From NCBI RefSeq assembly GCF_043290135.1, contig NC_134702.1, positions 81,145,317 to 81,209,316 of the forward strand: a DNA stretch of 64,000 nt. The letters run 5' to 3'. The DNA is from Rhipicephalus microplus (lineage: Eukaryota > Arthropoda > Arachnida > Ixodida > Ixodidae). Below are positions 21,461 to 33,295 of this stretch, in pieces (within the stretch, counting starts at the first letter, position 1; every line of letters starts with the position of its first letter). The notes under the pieces were generated by a model, which ran no database searches, had not been told where the DNA came from, and worked only from the letters and a program-made list of their open reading frames with translations. The position numbers were made by a program, and so were the translations under genes.

Positions 21461-22093
21461 GTTGCGCGAAAAAATTTGAAGTGCGAAAGGAAGACACCTA
21501 GACACAGCGCACACTAACAACTGAAACTTTATTGAAGAAAACAGACATATGTATGCGGTTACGACAACACGTGAGGTGGAAAAAAATGATTAGATGAGCA
21601 GACATCTCATCATTTTCTTTCACAGTGTGGACATCGTGTGGTGGACGGCACTGCGCTGTCGTGTGGGAAGTATTATTTAGAATTTATTTATATAATTGTA
21701 GATCACAAAGCTTCTTTAAAGGAATTAACAACCATTCTTTAACCAATCATCATATTGTAGAGAGTGTGGCTGCACGCCCTTGTTTGGAATACGGTAGTTA
21801 AAGCTAAATTCAGTGGCACGGTATAGCGCGGGAAATCGGAGAGGCGTATTTCATAAACAAAGCTGGGGATTCATGTGTCACGTAACTCTCACTTATGTTG
21901 CTTGCTACTGAGGTAGCTTTCCTGGAAGCGCATCATTTATACAATCTGTCTGCTCATCTAATCCTTTTCTTTCACCGCACGTGTTCTCGTAACCGCATAT
22001 ATACGTATGTCTGTTTTCTCCAACAATGTTTCAGTTGTCAGTGTGTGCTGCGTCTAGGTGTCTTCCTTTTGTATTTCAATTTTTTCGCGCAAC
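21461..22093. mobile_element. Foldback element with terminal inverted repeats of about 145 bp
   Basis: The left arm (21461-21605, starting GTTGCGCGAAAAAAT) is the inverted complement, with scattered differences, of the right arm (21946-22093, ending ATTTTTTCGCGCAAC). Both arms contain GGAAGACACCTAGAC and a polyadenylation-like AATAAAGTTTCAGTTGTTAG phrase (in the left arm, read in reverse). The 340 bp between the arms are AT-rich and non-coding. Either a long-TIR non-autonomous element or two Penelope-type tails in opposite orientation. No clear target duplication. Confidence 0.6.
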
Positions 22094-25000
22094 TCGGTAA
22101 TTACATAATATTTCTTGTTCTTTAAACTATGTTACCCCTTTTTTACACAAAATGCAGCCATGTGCGAAACCTTCATTGAGACACTTTCAACCTTCTCAAT
22201 TACACAGTACTATTCCACAATTAAATTTGTTCAAGTAGCATCATGCAATAAAGAGTACACACTAAGTGATTGAATTACGCACAAGAAACAGGATCGATAC
22301 TGCTATCACGTTCAACTGTGAAAAACGGAGCTTAACGGTCCCCCAATTTTTTCACACAGTAGCAAGCCCTAATGAATCATACCAGTTTATTTGTCGGCTT
22401 GCGTAAAACTATCTACAGTGCTCACGGATTAAAACGTGACATCGCATTATTTTGTGTAACTATAGATGCGGGTATGCGCAGTTCCTCAAGATAACCACGC
22501 GATTTTGCGACATCAGTAACGATAATGTCGCCTGTGATGTACGCATTGCAGTCAAATTTACACTTATATCACCCTGGTTGTAGATGGCGGAAACTAAATT
22601 ACGGGCTATTCTTAAGTTTTTCCATTTGGATCCGTGACATAGCACCCTGCATTGAAGAATCAAACTAGCAACAAAACTTTAACTGCGTGTCCTTATCAAA
22701 ACACACGTAAATATAAAAACAAGTAGAACGTAGACGAAGAAAGATAAATTCAAACGCAAGACAAATTCAAACGTGCGCTCATAAATCTCATGACACCCTT
22801 GGAGTTTGAGATATGCAACTCTTTTTTATTTGTAATTGCGCAAGTTGTAATTTATCCTTGGTTTTTCCTCAAGCGTTAAAATGAGAAAAATAAGACACAA
22901 GTATATTTACATCAATATATTTATAAAAAGTACAATGGCACGAAACCAAGATTTTCCTGGCATAGATTTTTTGATTAAATAGAGCACTGTCTGGATCAAG
23001 TGAAAAAAAAAAGAAGTCGTTGTCGTATCGCTTAAACAAAACAGCCTAATGACGTAACCACGATTAGCATAAAGTTATTTACTCAGCAAGCATGCAATGT
23101 GGTATGTTTTCGAGTTATCATAATATTTATGAACAACGTGCGAAGGTAATGAAAATGATGAACTTACCTTAACATTTAATCGAGACTTGTCTTTCAAGGA
23201 GCCTGTTAATCCTGATAACCTATTCACACCTTAAAGCCACCACGTGCATTCGTACTGCTTTAGGAAGAAGTTTTGAAGCAACGCTTGCCCGCAAGCGTGG
23301 GTATCCATTTTCTTCTCGCACGAAAAGTTGATGATCGCCAATCCAGCAGCGTACAGACGCACACACACACAAAAACACTTCCACGTCCGTCCACAATTTC
23401 GCCACGTACAGCGAGGTAGATTCCTGAGAGCTGCGCGATTACCTTGTGTAAATTGGAGCAGTAGTTGAACACGAAATAAGAGCAAAATGAATGAAAATTA
23501 ACAAACTCGATCAGCACGGCACCCACTCCGGCGAGCAAAAAAACAACAATGACGCGGACGGATACAGTGCACGCAGGCTTGACAATGAATATTGCAATGG
23601 ATACTACATTACTCCTTGAGATCAATGATTTACGCACTTTTCACTAGAACTGAATTTTCCTGAGCTTATTGCTGAACGACGTTTCATTTTTTAACTATTA
23701 TTGACGCAATGGTATTACCATACGACTGAATGTTTGTGCAAACTATTTTCTTCGTCGTTACTTGAAATGGGCCGCGGCACTCTCTTTCCTGCTGTGTCGA
23801 CTGTCGACAGACTGTTGTATGTCACGTACGGCAGGGCTACATGGTGCCTACGCGCCACGCTTCTTCGAACAACTTTCTCCGAAGTGTCCACTCATCCGAC
23901 GGGCGCCCTTTTTTGTATTTTTTTTACTGTGCGCACCCCTTGCAACCAATGCAGTCAGGCGAGTTTTTTCGAACAATGGACTTCAACTTCCTCCCGCGGG
24001 CCCAGAAAGCTGCACGTGCAAGACCTTTGAGACAGGCATTCCGTGGAGCTGAAATCGCTGCTTCGTGTACGCTGGCTACGAAGACGCGTTTCAGCGGAAT
24101 TTTCATCTTATTTCGCAAGCATTTAAAATGATAATAATAATATTCAATCAACCAATCATCAATCAATCATTTTTTAACCTACCCAAGAACAACCATAGGG
24201 TCTTTCATGCTGGCGCGCGCGAAAAGAAAACAAAAAAAAAAACAATACATTACAGACTGTCCACAGAAATGCAAAAAAAGAGCGAAAACGAGCAGTCGAA
24301 AAGAAATCAACGCACAATGGAAACAACAAATAAAAAAGTAGATATTCATGGAATGGGACTGAAAAATAATGTGGAATATACATAACCGTGGCGAAGGCTT
24401 CCTGAAAGACGGAAAAGGGAAGAACCTGTGCATGTGCAAAGCTACGTTAGGACAGGGCAGCCCTCACTGACAAAAAAAATGACTGTAGACTATGAAAAAC
24501 ATAACGAATTGAGAAAGTTGACGTTAGATAGACTCTGTATTCTGTAAAGGATAGAGTGTTGAAAGAAGCTGGCAGGTACATGCAACGGTCGATTCTCTCT
24601 CGATAACTTACGCGGAGTTTCAAAATTATTACAACCGAGAAGGGCAGAATATCTCACCCTGAACTAGCTTGTAAAGAAATAACAGCTCAGCGCGATTTTG
24701 CCGGCCATTAACTGATGGCAAATATAATATTCTAGCAGTGTTGAAAGGATTCTAGTGAAACGATGAGGGTAAATACTTATGAAATTTTTCTGGACTCACT
24801 CAGTGGCGCTACTGCTGGATTTAGCAAGGCCATTCCAAATCAAATATGCATATGTACTCAAGTTGACCACGACATATCGCGGTGTACAATTTGTAGAAGG
24901 CTGTAAAAGAACCGGATTCTCGCGAGATGTTGAGCCAACAGGAAGAGAATGAAGGCCTCGCATGGCAGTACATTTAATGCAAGTAGAAAAAATTCAGCAT

Positions 25001-25097
25001 GCTATCAAAAAGAACACCAAGATAACTGATCTCAAAAAACTTACATAACGACGCAGTATGACAGCATATGGATTTGCTGTTGGGCGTTTTGCGAAAG
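22094..25097. other. AT-rich spacer, no gene recognised
   Basis: Three kilobases without a recognisable repeat. A GC-richer patch at 23700-24110 has three overlapping frames of 96-109 codons, none with a family signature. Short (CA)n at about 23360. Confidence 0.5.
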
Positions 25098-25102
25098 ACA
25101 GC

Positions 25103-25175
<73 letters not shown>
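25098..25175. repeat. (CAA)n(TAA)n microsatellite
   Basis: About twelve CAA/AAC units run directly into about fifteen AAT units. Confidence 0.95.
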
Positions 25176-25176
<1 letters not shown>

Positions 25177-26559
25177 ACTCATATCATTCTGACATGGCCG
25201 AAAATATCTAGCCACATTGAATGAAATGCCAGTGTCCGGGTGCCCATGAATCTCTATACGTGAGTGTGCACTTGCGCAGTTTGGTGGGTATGTACCGGCA
25301 TACATATCTTATAAGTAAGTGCACTACCGTGTTGGTGTTGAAAGGATATGTTCGCAAGCAGTTTGAATCGTTACGCGCCTGCACAACAAGGGGCTGTTTA
25401 CATAATGTAGAGTTTGGCTTAGGTATCACGCCAGCCCGCAAAAAATGTGTCATACTAATTGTATTCACAAGGCAATGTTTAGGCTAATGCTGATGATGGC
25501 ACGTGCGCTTTAGTGACCTCGACTAAGTAATGACACACCGACACAAAATAGAAGTTTTGTGAATTCGGCAGCCTACGTTAAATGTTGCTATAAAGCCTCA
25601 GCATTTCATTACATGGTCCATTAAATATGTATCACGTGTGAGTCAGTTGCACCTTTCTTAACGTACATGTCTATGACGTGAGATTTATTTGACGCTTGCA
25701 AACATTACACTAAATTATTTGTACACTTGTGCAATCATAAAATTTTTGATAAATTTACTATGTGCACAGCCAGGAACATTATACGTAGCCAAAGGAAACG
25801 CAAGGTGTATTTTTGCAATAAATTAGTACAACTTCCATCTTGAATGTAATCATAATAGTGCCTGCAAGTTGCATTCACGTAAGTTCTTTTTGTTTTTGAA
25901 AATACTCCCTTAAACATTGCACTGCGCATGCAATTATAGTAAATGGCTGCTGAAAGCAATCGCAGATGAGGGGTCAACAGGATTAAGAGAAATCTTGTTA
26001 TATGAAGGGAGCATATAGCCATCAAAACTTTCAAATAATCAGAAATTTTGTCCACCGATGTGGAAGCTAAAAGTGCATTGAAATTACTCTTTCTTGCTGC
26101 CCCTTCGAACAATGCATTATTGTGAACAATATAAGTTGCATGCATTTTGTCTTTACATAATACTATATAGGATTGCTCTATAATAATAGCGAGGTTCGGA
26201 AGCTTCAATACGTTTTGTGACTTGACACGATTCCTTCCTCGTAAAACATGTATGCTCTTGTATACATTATTTACGTCGTATTAATTGCAACTTATTGTTT
26301 CAAACCTAAATGCTATGAAAAATGTACGAGTTAAATTACACGAATGCATGCATATATGCATTCAACTGAGTTGCAACTATCACGTACACAAAGCTGACCT
26401 GAAATTTCGGTTTTTTTGCATGGCAGAAACAACATATATATTTAATACTCCTATTGGTATGAAAAACAAGCAGGTCAGCTTTGTGTACAAATTGTTATAT
26501 ATTACAATTCGCATAAAAGTGTGATCACGTTGCTAAATATATACGTGGTTCATCCCAAA
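25176..26559. other. AT-rich spacer, no gene recognised
   Basis: A 157-codon minus frame (25735-26208) is the longest. It is Ile/Leu/Tyr-rich with no domain I recognise. The phrase CAAAGCTGACCTG at 26389 recurs inverted at 26471. Confidence 0.5.
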
Positions 26560-26832
26560 TAAGAGAGCACTTCCACATATAAGGATCCACTTGATATGTT
26601 ATATATGGTGTGGCCGTGCCTTATTTGGCCAGATTTGACTCCTTATATGGGCCAACCGCGTCATATATGGCCATATATAACCCCATACATGAACCGACTC
26701 CGCCAGATATACATCCATATATGCTTATATGTGGCCACATATGCTGCCATATATGCCTATATATGGCCACATATGCTGCCATATATGCTTATATATGGCC
26801 AGATATAACTTATATATGGGCCATGTATAGCG
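26560..26832. repeat. CCATATATGG-like palindrome cluster 2
   Basis: Same sequence character as cluster 1. There is one exact CC(A/T)6GG (CCTTATATGG, 26641-26650) and repeated TATATATGGCCACATATGC / TGCCATATATGC units, about two tandem copies near 26725-26800. The two clusters share vocabulary but do not align end to end. Confidence 0.7.
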
Positions 26833-26997
26833 TTTCCGTAAGGGTTGGAGCACGCTGACGGCATCATTTCTACCTGGCCACCTCCGGGACTTCATGTGGC
26901 GGATGGGTGGGGCGTTCTTCCTACCCTTCACCGCATAGAAAGGTGGAGAATAGTCCAGTCATCAACATGTCCCAACTGCTCCCTACGGGAATCAAAT

Positions 26998-27310
<313 letters not shown>

Positions 27311-28302
27311 ACGCTCATAGTCGCCAAAGTTCGCTAAGAAATGCTTCACATTAAAAAAATTTTCATAGCAACAAAAGCTTGAGTACGCACACTCTACTCT
27401 TCAATACTCAACACAACTCGCAAAAGCGCCTCTGAAAGCTCACAGGCGAGTCTACTATTGAAATATGCATTAGTCTTTTTTTTTCTCTCCAGCCTGAAAA
27501 CCGGTGAACGTTAATGGACAGTGACGCCACAAGTGCACTTTCCAGTGACGCAGCAAAAGAGACGATGTGACCGCACTTTCGGCTCACGTCCGCACCTCCA
27601 GCGCAAGTTCTTTCTTTCATTTCTGCGAGTAATCCCGGAGACACATCTAAAGTGTGCTTCCCCTGCTCTTTCAAACAAAGATATGCTATGAAATAAAACA
27701 AAGTGTTGCAAGGATAGAAAAGAAAGTGTGTCTCGAGAAGGAAATTAAGAGGACACGAGAAAAGAAGCACGTTTGTTCGCGGAGACAGAGGGGAAAAAAC
27801 ACTAGACAGGAGCTTCAGCTCCAGATGTAAACACTGTGGCTACTGTGCGCGTTGCGCGAACGCCAGCGACGGGCAAATGAATGATTTACGAACTCAGCTC
27901 CGAGTGCACACTTTTCTCGTTTCAACAAACTGCATCAGCGATTCAATTGCGTAAGCCGTATACAAACGTTCAAACGATTCTTTTAAGCTGTTCGCCGGCG
28001 TACGACGCACTCAAATGTCCATTATGATCCAGGCAGAAGAAGAAGCTTGGCAAGCTGAATTTGAAGGGCAGAGTGCCACGCGATACACAACTGAGAGGGC
28101 AAAGCATCTCTACTCGAAGACGAAAGCAAAAAGAGTGGCAGAGAAGAGAAGCAGTTCTTAAGGATTCCTTCTACAGGCGACATTTTTTACAACACATTAC
28201 TTCTCTGTCAGGCCGCACGTTTATTATTTTGTTTGGGATCATAGCTCAGTTTCTCAAACAACTGCTACCACCTTCTACAGAAATGAAGTCCGTTTCGTTC
28301 GA
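27311..28302. other. No gene recognised
   Basis: A minus frame of 120 codons (27408-27770) and a 45-codon plus frame from 28024, rich in Glu, Lys and Arg, are the best coding candidates. Neither has a known motif. The second could be part of an eroded exon. Confidence 0.45.
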
Positions 28303-28575
28303 ACAGTGGCTACGGGGCCCGGTTGGCGACCGAAAGGTTGCGGGTTCGAAAATTGGTCGCAGTGGCCGCTTTTCGATGGAGGCCGAACGGTAGAGGCCCG
28401 TGTCGTGTGTACAGTTCGCGTTAAAGAGCACCATAATAAAGTTGTTTACTACTACTTCTACCTAAATAACACCAGATGGTCAAAATTTCTAGAATTCTCC
28501 ACTAGGGCGTATTTCATAATTATCTCGTGGTTTTCGGACGTGAAACGACAGGCATTATTACTATTATACAAGAAA
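28303..28575 (+). mobile_element. Ruka-related SINE with a divergent head (copy K)
   Basis: A head-like segment with a B-box-like GGTTGCGGGTTCGAAAATTG is followed by Ruka-like body blocks: TCGATGGAGGCCGAACGGTA, GAGGCCCGTGTCGTG, GTTAAAGAGCACC, AGATGGTCAAAATTTC and GTGGTTTTCGGACGTGAAAC. The tail is ATTATTACTATTAT. The body match is clear and the head differs from copies D and G. Confidence 0.6.
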
Positions 28576-28826
28576 TCAGTAGACTGTTTAGATTGTAAAA
28601 ATCCACTGTCGTCATGGGGAGCGAAGAAGTGAAAACGGGAAGTAGCGTGATTCAAATTTCTTTTCATAGGCTGAGACATTGCCTAAATTTTACAGCGAAA
28701 GCTGTTATGAGATCACTTTTCGGGTCATGCGCAGTTGCATGTTGTCCGCAGCCGCCACCGCCCCTGCCGGTGTCCGTAACCACATCGCGCGAAATTAGAG
28801 AGAAAAAACATTGCATTATAGACACA

Positions 28827-29008
28827 GTGGGGCTTGAACCAGGGTCCGCTGGCTGTCAGCCCAATATTTTACCACTGAGTTACGCCGGTGCTTATAACTT
28901 GTTGTCAAACTTGCCAGGCATGACCTAGCACCAATGGTACAGTGGGGCTCGGCCCCAGATCCGCTAGGTGCCAGCCCAGTATTCTACCACTGAGCTACAC
29001 TGGTGCTT
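28827..29008 (-). repeat. Tandem pair of tRNA-like units
   Basis: Two minus-strand tRNA-like heads about 106 bp apart. Each has an A box (GTAGCTCAGTGGTAGAATA or a close variant) and a B-box region (CTGGTTCAAGCCCCACTG; the other copy has GGGGCCGAGCCCCACTG). The linker also recurs (GTGCTT...ACTT...TC), so this is a tandem duplication of one unit. Imperfect anticodon-stem pairing argues against functional tRNAs. Confidence 0.55.
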
Positions 29009-29010
29009 GG

Positions 29011-29924
29011 GACTTCTTCTGAAATTCGCCTGAGGCAGGCTTGATGTCGGGAAAAGCAATCGCGTTAATACGACTTATAAAGCATTTTGCAACAGCGGAA
29101 GAACAACCAGTCGTCGCACAATGTGATTAGCGTAACGAGTGGGTCGTCCCATGTTTCAACCCATTATAATAGCTTGTTCTTGTTTCTCTATTAACTGTGG
29201 CGCGTGCCCACTTCAGCCATAATTCCTCATCGTCGTCGGCCGCTGCATGCACAATTTCCACAAAATTCCCTTCAAGTGTTTAGCGGATACCACGCTTTTC
29301 AGAAGAATGGCGAAAAATAGCATATCGAATGCCGGCCTATCCAAAAGGTAATTATTAATGACCTAGTGGGTACCAAGCAAGTGGGCTTGCAGCAGTTACC
29401 CAATGAGTGTTTTGAAAAGGCTCTGAAAGGCCGCTCTTCTAGCTTTCGCTGTGACTGAGCTGCGTCTAGGGCGCAGGCCTGGCCTTTTTTTAATTAGTCG
29501 GCTAATTAAGGTTTATTGTACTTCAGTCACCACAGTCAAATTAGAGTCACATTTTACTTCAGTATTACTGAAAAGACGCCCCCTCCTCCCATATGAATGG
29601 AACTTCACTACACTACGTCGTACGCCTATACTGCATCTAATATTATCTACATTTTATATTACTACTGTGATAATCACTTAATCCTTCAACAAAGCTCTTT
29701 ATATGTAATCTACAACTATATTCATTGGAGCGAATGAAAATAAGCGTACAGTGGTGAGGCACTTGCTCTCAAAATATCCTGTAGCTTTTTTATTTGTTTG
29801 CTTAAAAGGCGCAGTACGGCTTATCTTGTTTCTCTCGGAATAATCCTACAAGTCTTTATAATAAATTACCTGCATGCCTAAACGGACGTATGTTACACTC
29901 AATCGTGCGACTTATCTAATTTAG
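29011..29924. other. No gene recognised
   Basis: Mixed sequence directly downstream of the tRNA-like pair; it may be the body of the same repeat, but there is no second copy here to test this. Frames are under 80 codons. Confidence 0.45.
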
Positions 29925-29925
29925 A

Positions 29926-30170
29926 CCCACCACGGTGTTCTAGTCCACTAAGGCACTCGGCTGCGGACCCGCATGTCGCGGGATCAAATCCTGGCCACAT
30001 CGGTGCATTTTCGATAGAGGCGAAAATGCGAAAATGCGATGACGCGAAAAAGTCCACATGCTTAGGTTTAGGTACAAGTTAAAGAACCGAGATGGTCAAA
30101 ATTTCCGCAGCGCTCCACAATGGTGTACTTATCATATGGTGGTTTTGGGTCATTAAACTCAAACAAATAA
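29926..30170 (+). mobile_element. Ruka-type SINE, diverged copy E
   Basis: Head CACCACGGTGTTCTAGTCCAC, B-box-like GGGATCAAATCCTGGCC, body blocks GATAGAGGCGAAAATGCG (with a short internal GCGAAAATGC duplication), TAGGTACAAGTTAAAGAACC, GATGGTCAAAATTTCCG and CATATGGTGGTTTTGGGTCA. It ends near an A/T-rich AAATAACGATAATAAT tail. Confidence 0.85.
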
Positions 30171-31922
30171 CGATAATAATATTATTATCTTTTTTTCATT
30201 AGCTAAAACCAATGCCTAGCGCCTGTCTAGTCTGTGCAGTTCTGCCCGCGCCCATCAAGCTTGCTCCTTCTGTTCAAAAACCATATTTATATTTGCTTAA
30301 TATTGCTCTATATTTATATTACAATATAGTTCTGCAATACCGATCTGCTATATTTTGTAGGAATTAGGTAAGTGCGCGAGCCATGCTGTAACGCTTGCTT
30401 TAGAAACATTACTTCTCCTCTGCCGTTCATTTGCTCGTTCCAACCGGATTAAATAGGTTTTCCAATGTCTTGGGGATACTGGTACACTTGAAGTGACTAA
30501 GAAACCAAAAAACAATGAGATCTTGCTTTGATGTGATAGCATTGACTGACACAGCGGTCTAGGTGACTGAAAATTCGTGAATATAGAAGATAGTCGCTGA
30601 TGACAAACGGAATACGATGAATAGTACAAAATATGGCTGTAAAAAGGCCCAGGAAGGGAAACAGAGAAAGAGAGAGAGAGAGATAGGTGAAGGAAATGCA
30701 GGGAGGTTAGCCAGGTGGTACCCGCTTTGCTACTCTACACTGGGGGAAGAGGAAAGAGGAGAAAAACAATAGAAAAAGCAACAATAAAAAGCAGTGTTGC
30801 CCGTGCACACAGAGACCATCACAACCGAAAAATGTTTGAGATCGTTTCCTTTGCGGTTATCCAAATGTAAGCTGGAATTTGAGATGGGATAGAAATGTCT
30901 TGAAAGAATCGACTGCCTCCAACGAATCCAGAACATGCAACTTGCACCTTGAGCTGTTGAAGTATTAATTCTGTCGAGGATGATGCGCATCGTCACCACG
31001 AGGGGCCTAAGAAAGAGGGTTTCTTAGGTTATTGCATCGAATGGCTCTCCGATGTGACAAGTCTTTAATGAATGTGGTCCGTGTCCACAGAACAATGATT
31101 AATAGGCAATAATGGTATGACGTCTGTCAAAAAATAAGGTGACTATACTTATGTAGCTCATCTCGCATTTTCCAACGAAACACACCTGCACAAGCACTGG
31201 AAGTGAGGCGTCATTTGTAGGCCCGCTCACCATACATTGAGAGAAATGCTGATCTTGAAAAAATGCATAACAAAAAGCCTGGGAGAGAATAATGATGAAA
31301 GGACACGCAGGTTTAAGGAAATGGGAGGCGAACGTGTTGCACGTGATCGGCGTTAATGGCAGAACGCTGCAGGAATGTGGAGTTGATATACGAGTAGATC
31401 AAAATAAATTGATAATTTCGGCTTGTTTGTCGAACAGACGCAAAAAAAACAGTGGTGGTTAGTTTTACTTTTTTTCTTCATCTGCGAAGGTGGGCTGGCT
31501 TTCTTTCTTTTTTTATACAATATCTCCCAGACACGTTTCCACACGTCTCAGAATCGAACAACACCAGTTTAAGTGCTAACAAATACAGGGCAAAGAACAA
31601 GAGACAGCAAAAGTGAGGATGTGAACCATCGACTGTTAGAATGTTCGCTGGCATTTGCGTGCTGCAAGGTTTACAACTATTCTTATGTACATCGTTCCTT
31701 TGGATTCTGAGGGACGCCTGCCTTGCACATTCAAAACAGCTATATCCGTACAACGCCAGAAACCAGACACAAGGTTTTCTATTAACCGACTCGGCCCCCT
31801 GAGAACGACATCTTTTCACATTTCCACAAAAGGCTCCACTGAAGCATCGGCTGCTTCGCTTTCACTTTTCCTTTCTCTCTCTCCTCTCGCTCTTGACGCT
31901 TGCATAGAACACCCTCTCAACG
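30171..31922. other. AT-rich spacer, short (AG)n tract
   Basis: (AG)n at 30661-30682. Frames of up to 113 codons have no recognisable domain. GC content and CpG density rise from about 31840. Confidence 0.5.
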
Positions 31923-32018
31923 ATGCCCGGTGGCACCAACCGAGTGTCATTCCCTGCCGCGCCGAGGCGCGCGCTTTCGCTGATCGAGACGTGGAAGGAT
32001 AGGGTTTCCGAGAAGATG
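31923..32018 (+). CDS. Candidate first coding exon of an unidentified host gene
   Basis: ATG at 31923 opens a frame beginning MPGGTNRVSFPAAPRRALSL, followed by IETWKDRVSEKM. It sits in a CpG- and GC-rich island unlike the surrounding AT-rich DNA and is followed by GTAACG (32019-32024), a passable 5' splice site. Past that point the frame stays open to 32435 but becomes Phe/Leu-rich and intron-like. A basic N-terminus followed by an amphipathic stretch is compatible with a cytosolic leader of a membrane or signalling protein, but I do not recognise the family. No TATA box is visible nearby, which would suit a CpG-type promoter. It may equally be a chance frame. Confidence 0.25.
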
Positions 32019-32435
32019 GTAACGCCGCCATTCTCACCTTTTTTCGCCTTTATTCCTCTTTGTCCTGCGGCGTTGATAAAGCGAGAGGCCTTCGACAGCG
32101 ACGAAGATCGCGCTTCCTTTTTGCCGAGGCGTTTTCGCTTTCCGCTCGAGTCCGCTGTTTGCTCGCCTAGCTCGATTCCTCGAGTTCAGGCCTTCCGGAA
32201 GCTGGCAAGCACAGAAACTTATACCGTAGCTCTCGGGACATCATTGCCCATAGAAATGGCTATGACGCTCTTGTGGCTGGCGATCTTCTTCTATCTTTTT
32301 TTTCTACTCTGCTCTTCTTACAATGCTGCTGACGTCGCTCATCTGTTCTTTGGCGTTAACACGCTCTGGTTACACACTTTTGTTGCCGCGATCCAGTCCC
32401 AAGTACTTGTTCTTCTGCTTCTTGAGCTGTGCTAG

Positions 32436-33102
32436 CAAACAGACTGTCCACGCCGACTCACTGCTGAGTTGGCTCGTTCACGCTCTTGAAGTTAGCGCAG
32501 TGTTCTGTTCGGATAACTCCTGTTTCTTGACTTCACCTGTTTCCGAAGCGCAGGAATATTATCACTGAAACGGAATACCGACGGAAAAACGCTTGTCCCC
32601 CCAAAAAGGCAAGACATACAAAAAAGAACTTCCTTTATGACAGAAAAATGCCCGTTTTTGTCTCTTCTACCACAGTAGATGGTTACACATCCTTAGTGTA
32701 TGTATTGCTGTGAGTTCGTACCAACTAGTCCAGCAACAAGTATTACTAGATTTAGGTTACCTTTGTTTCATAGGGCCATGGCTTCCTTTTTGCCTTTTTT
32801 TGGCCGTGAAAAGGCAGCTTTTCATGTCTATTCTTCTTCATTTTATTTTTGTGGTTGCGGATCTTTTTATGCGTTCTAGTGTGCATGTACACACCAGCGC
32901 AGTCACTAAGCAGGAGTGTGGCGTTCATATACAACTGCCAATAGTGTTGTATGCCACATGAATATATTTTGCTAGCATAAGAGCACACGTTAGTGAAGTT
33001 TGCACAACTTGCATTCTCTACAAATAACACATTAGAGAAAAAAACAGTGGCGCCACTTTTGGACATTCCTAGTGCACTCCAAGAATTTTCTTTCTCTCTC
33101 CA
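32436..33102. other. No gene recognised
   Basis: T-rich sequence. It contains frames of up to 169 codons on the minus strand (32752-33261) that overlap the next SINE and are not protein-like. Confidence 0.5.
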
Positions 33103-33293
33103 GCCGCCACGGAGGCTTGGTGACACGGGATCAAATTCCGGCTGCATTTTCGTGGAGGCGATAATGCTGGAGGCCCGCGTACTCAGATCTAGGTGCACAT
33201 TAGAAAACTCCAGGTGGTCTACATATCTGACGCCGTCCCCTAAGGCGTCCCTCCTAATCATATCATGGTTTTGAAACGTTATAACCCAACAAA
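33103..33293 (+). mobile_element. Ruka-type SINE, partial copy F
   Basis: GCCACGGAGGCTTGGTGACA, GGGATCAAATTCCGGCTGCA, GTGGAGGCGATAATG, GGTGCACATTAGAAAACTCC, AGGTGGTCTAC and CATGGTTTTGAAACGTTATA line up with copy G. A gap covers the anticodon-arm part of the head. Confidence 0.8.
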
Positions 33294-33295
33294 TA

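Noticed and set aside
25735..26208. 157-codon minus frame
   Set aside because: AT-rich chance frame; no signal peptide, domain or repeat support.
28024..28161. 45-codon Glu/Lys/Arg-rich frame as a host exon
   Set aside because: Too short, no clear splice sites on both sides, no recognisable family.
28936..29008. A functional tRNA gene
   Set aside because: A and B boxes are present, but anticodon and T stems do not pair cleanly and the unit is tandemly duplicated with its linker, as in a repeat.
32752..33261. 169-codon minus frame
   Set aside because: Crosses a plus-strand SINE and AT-rich DNA; composition is not protein-like.
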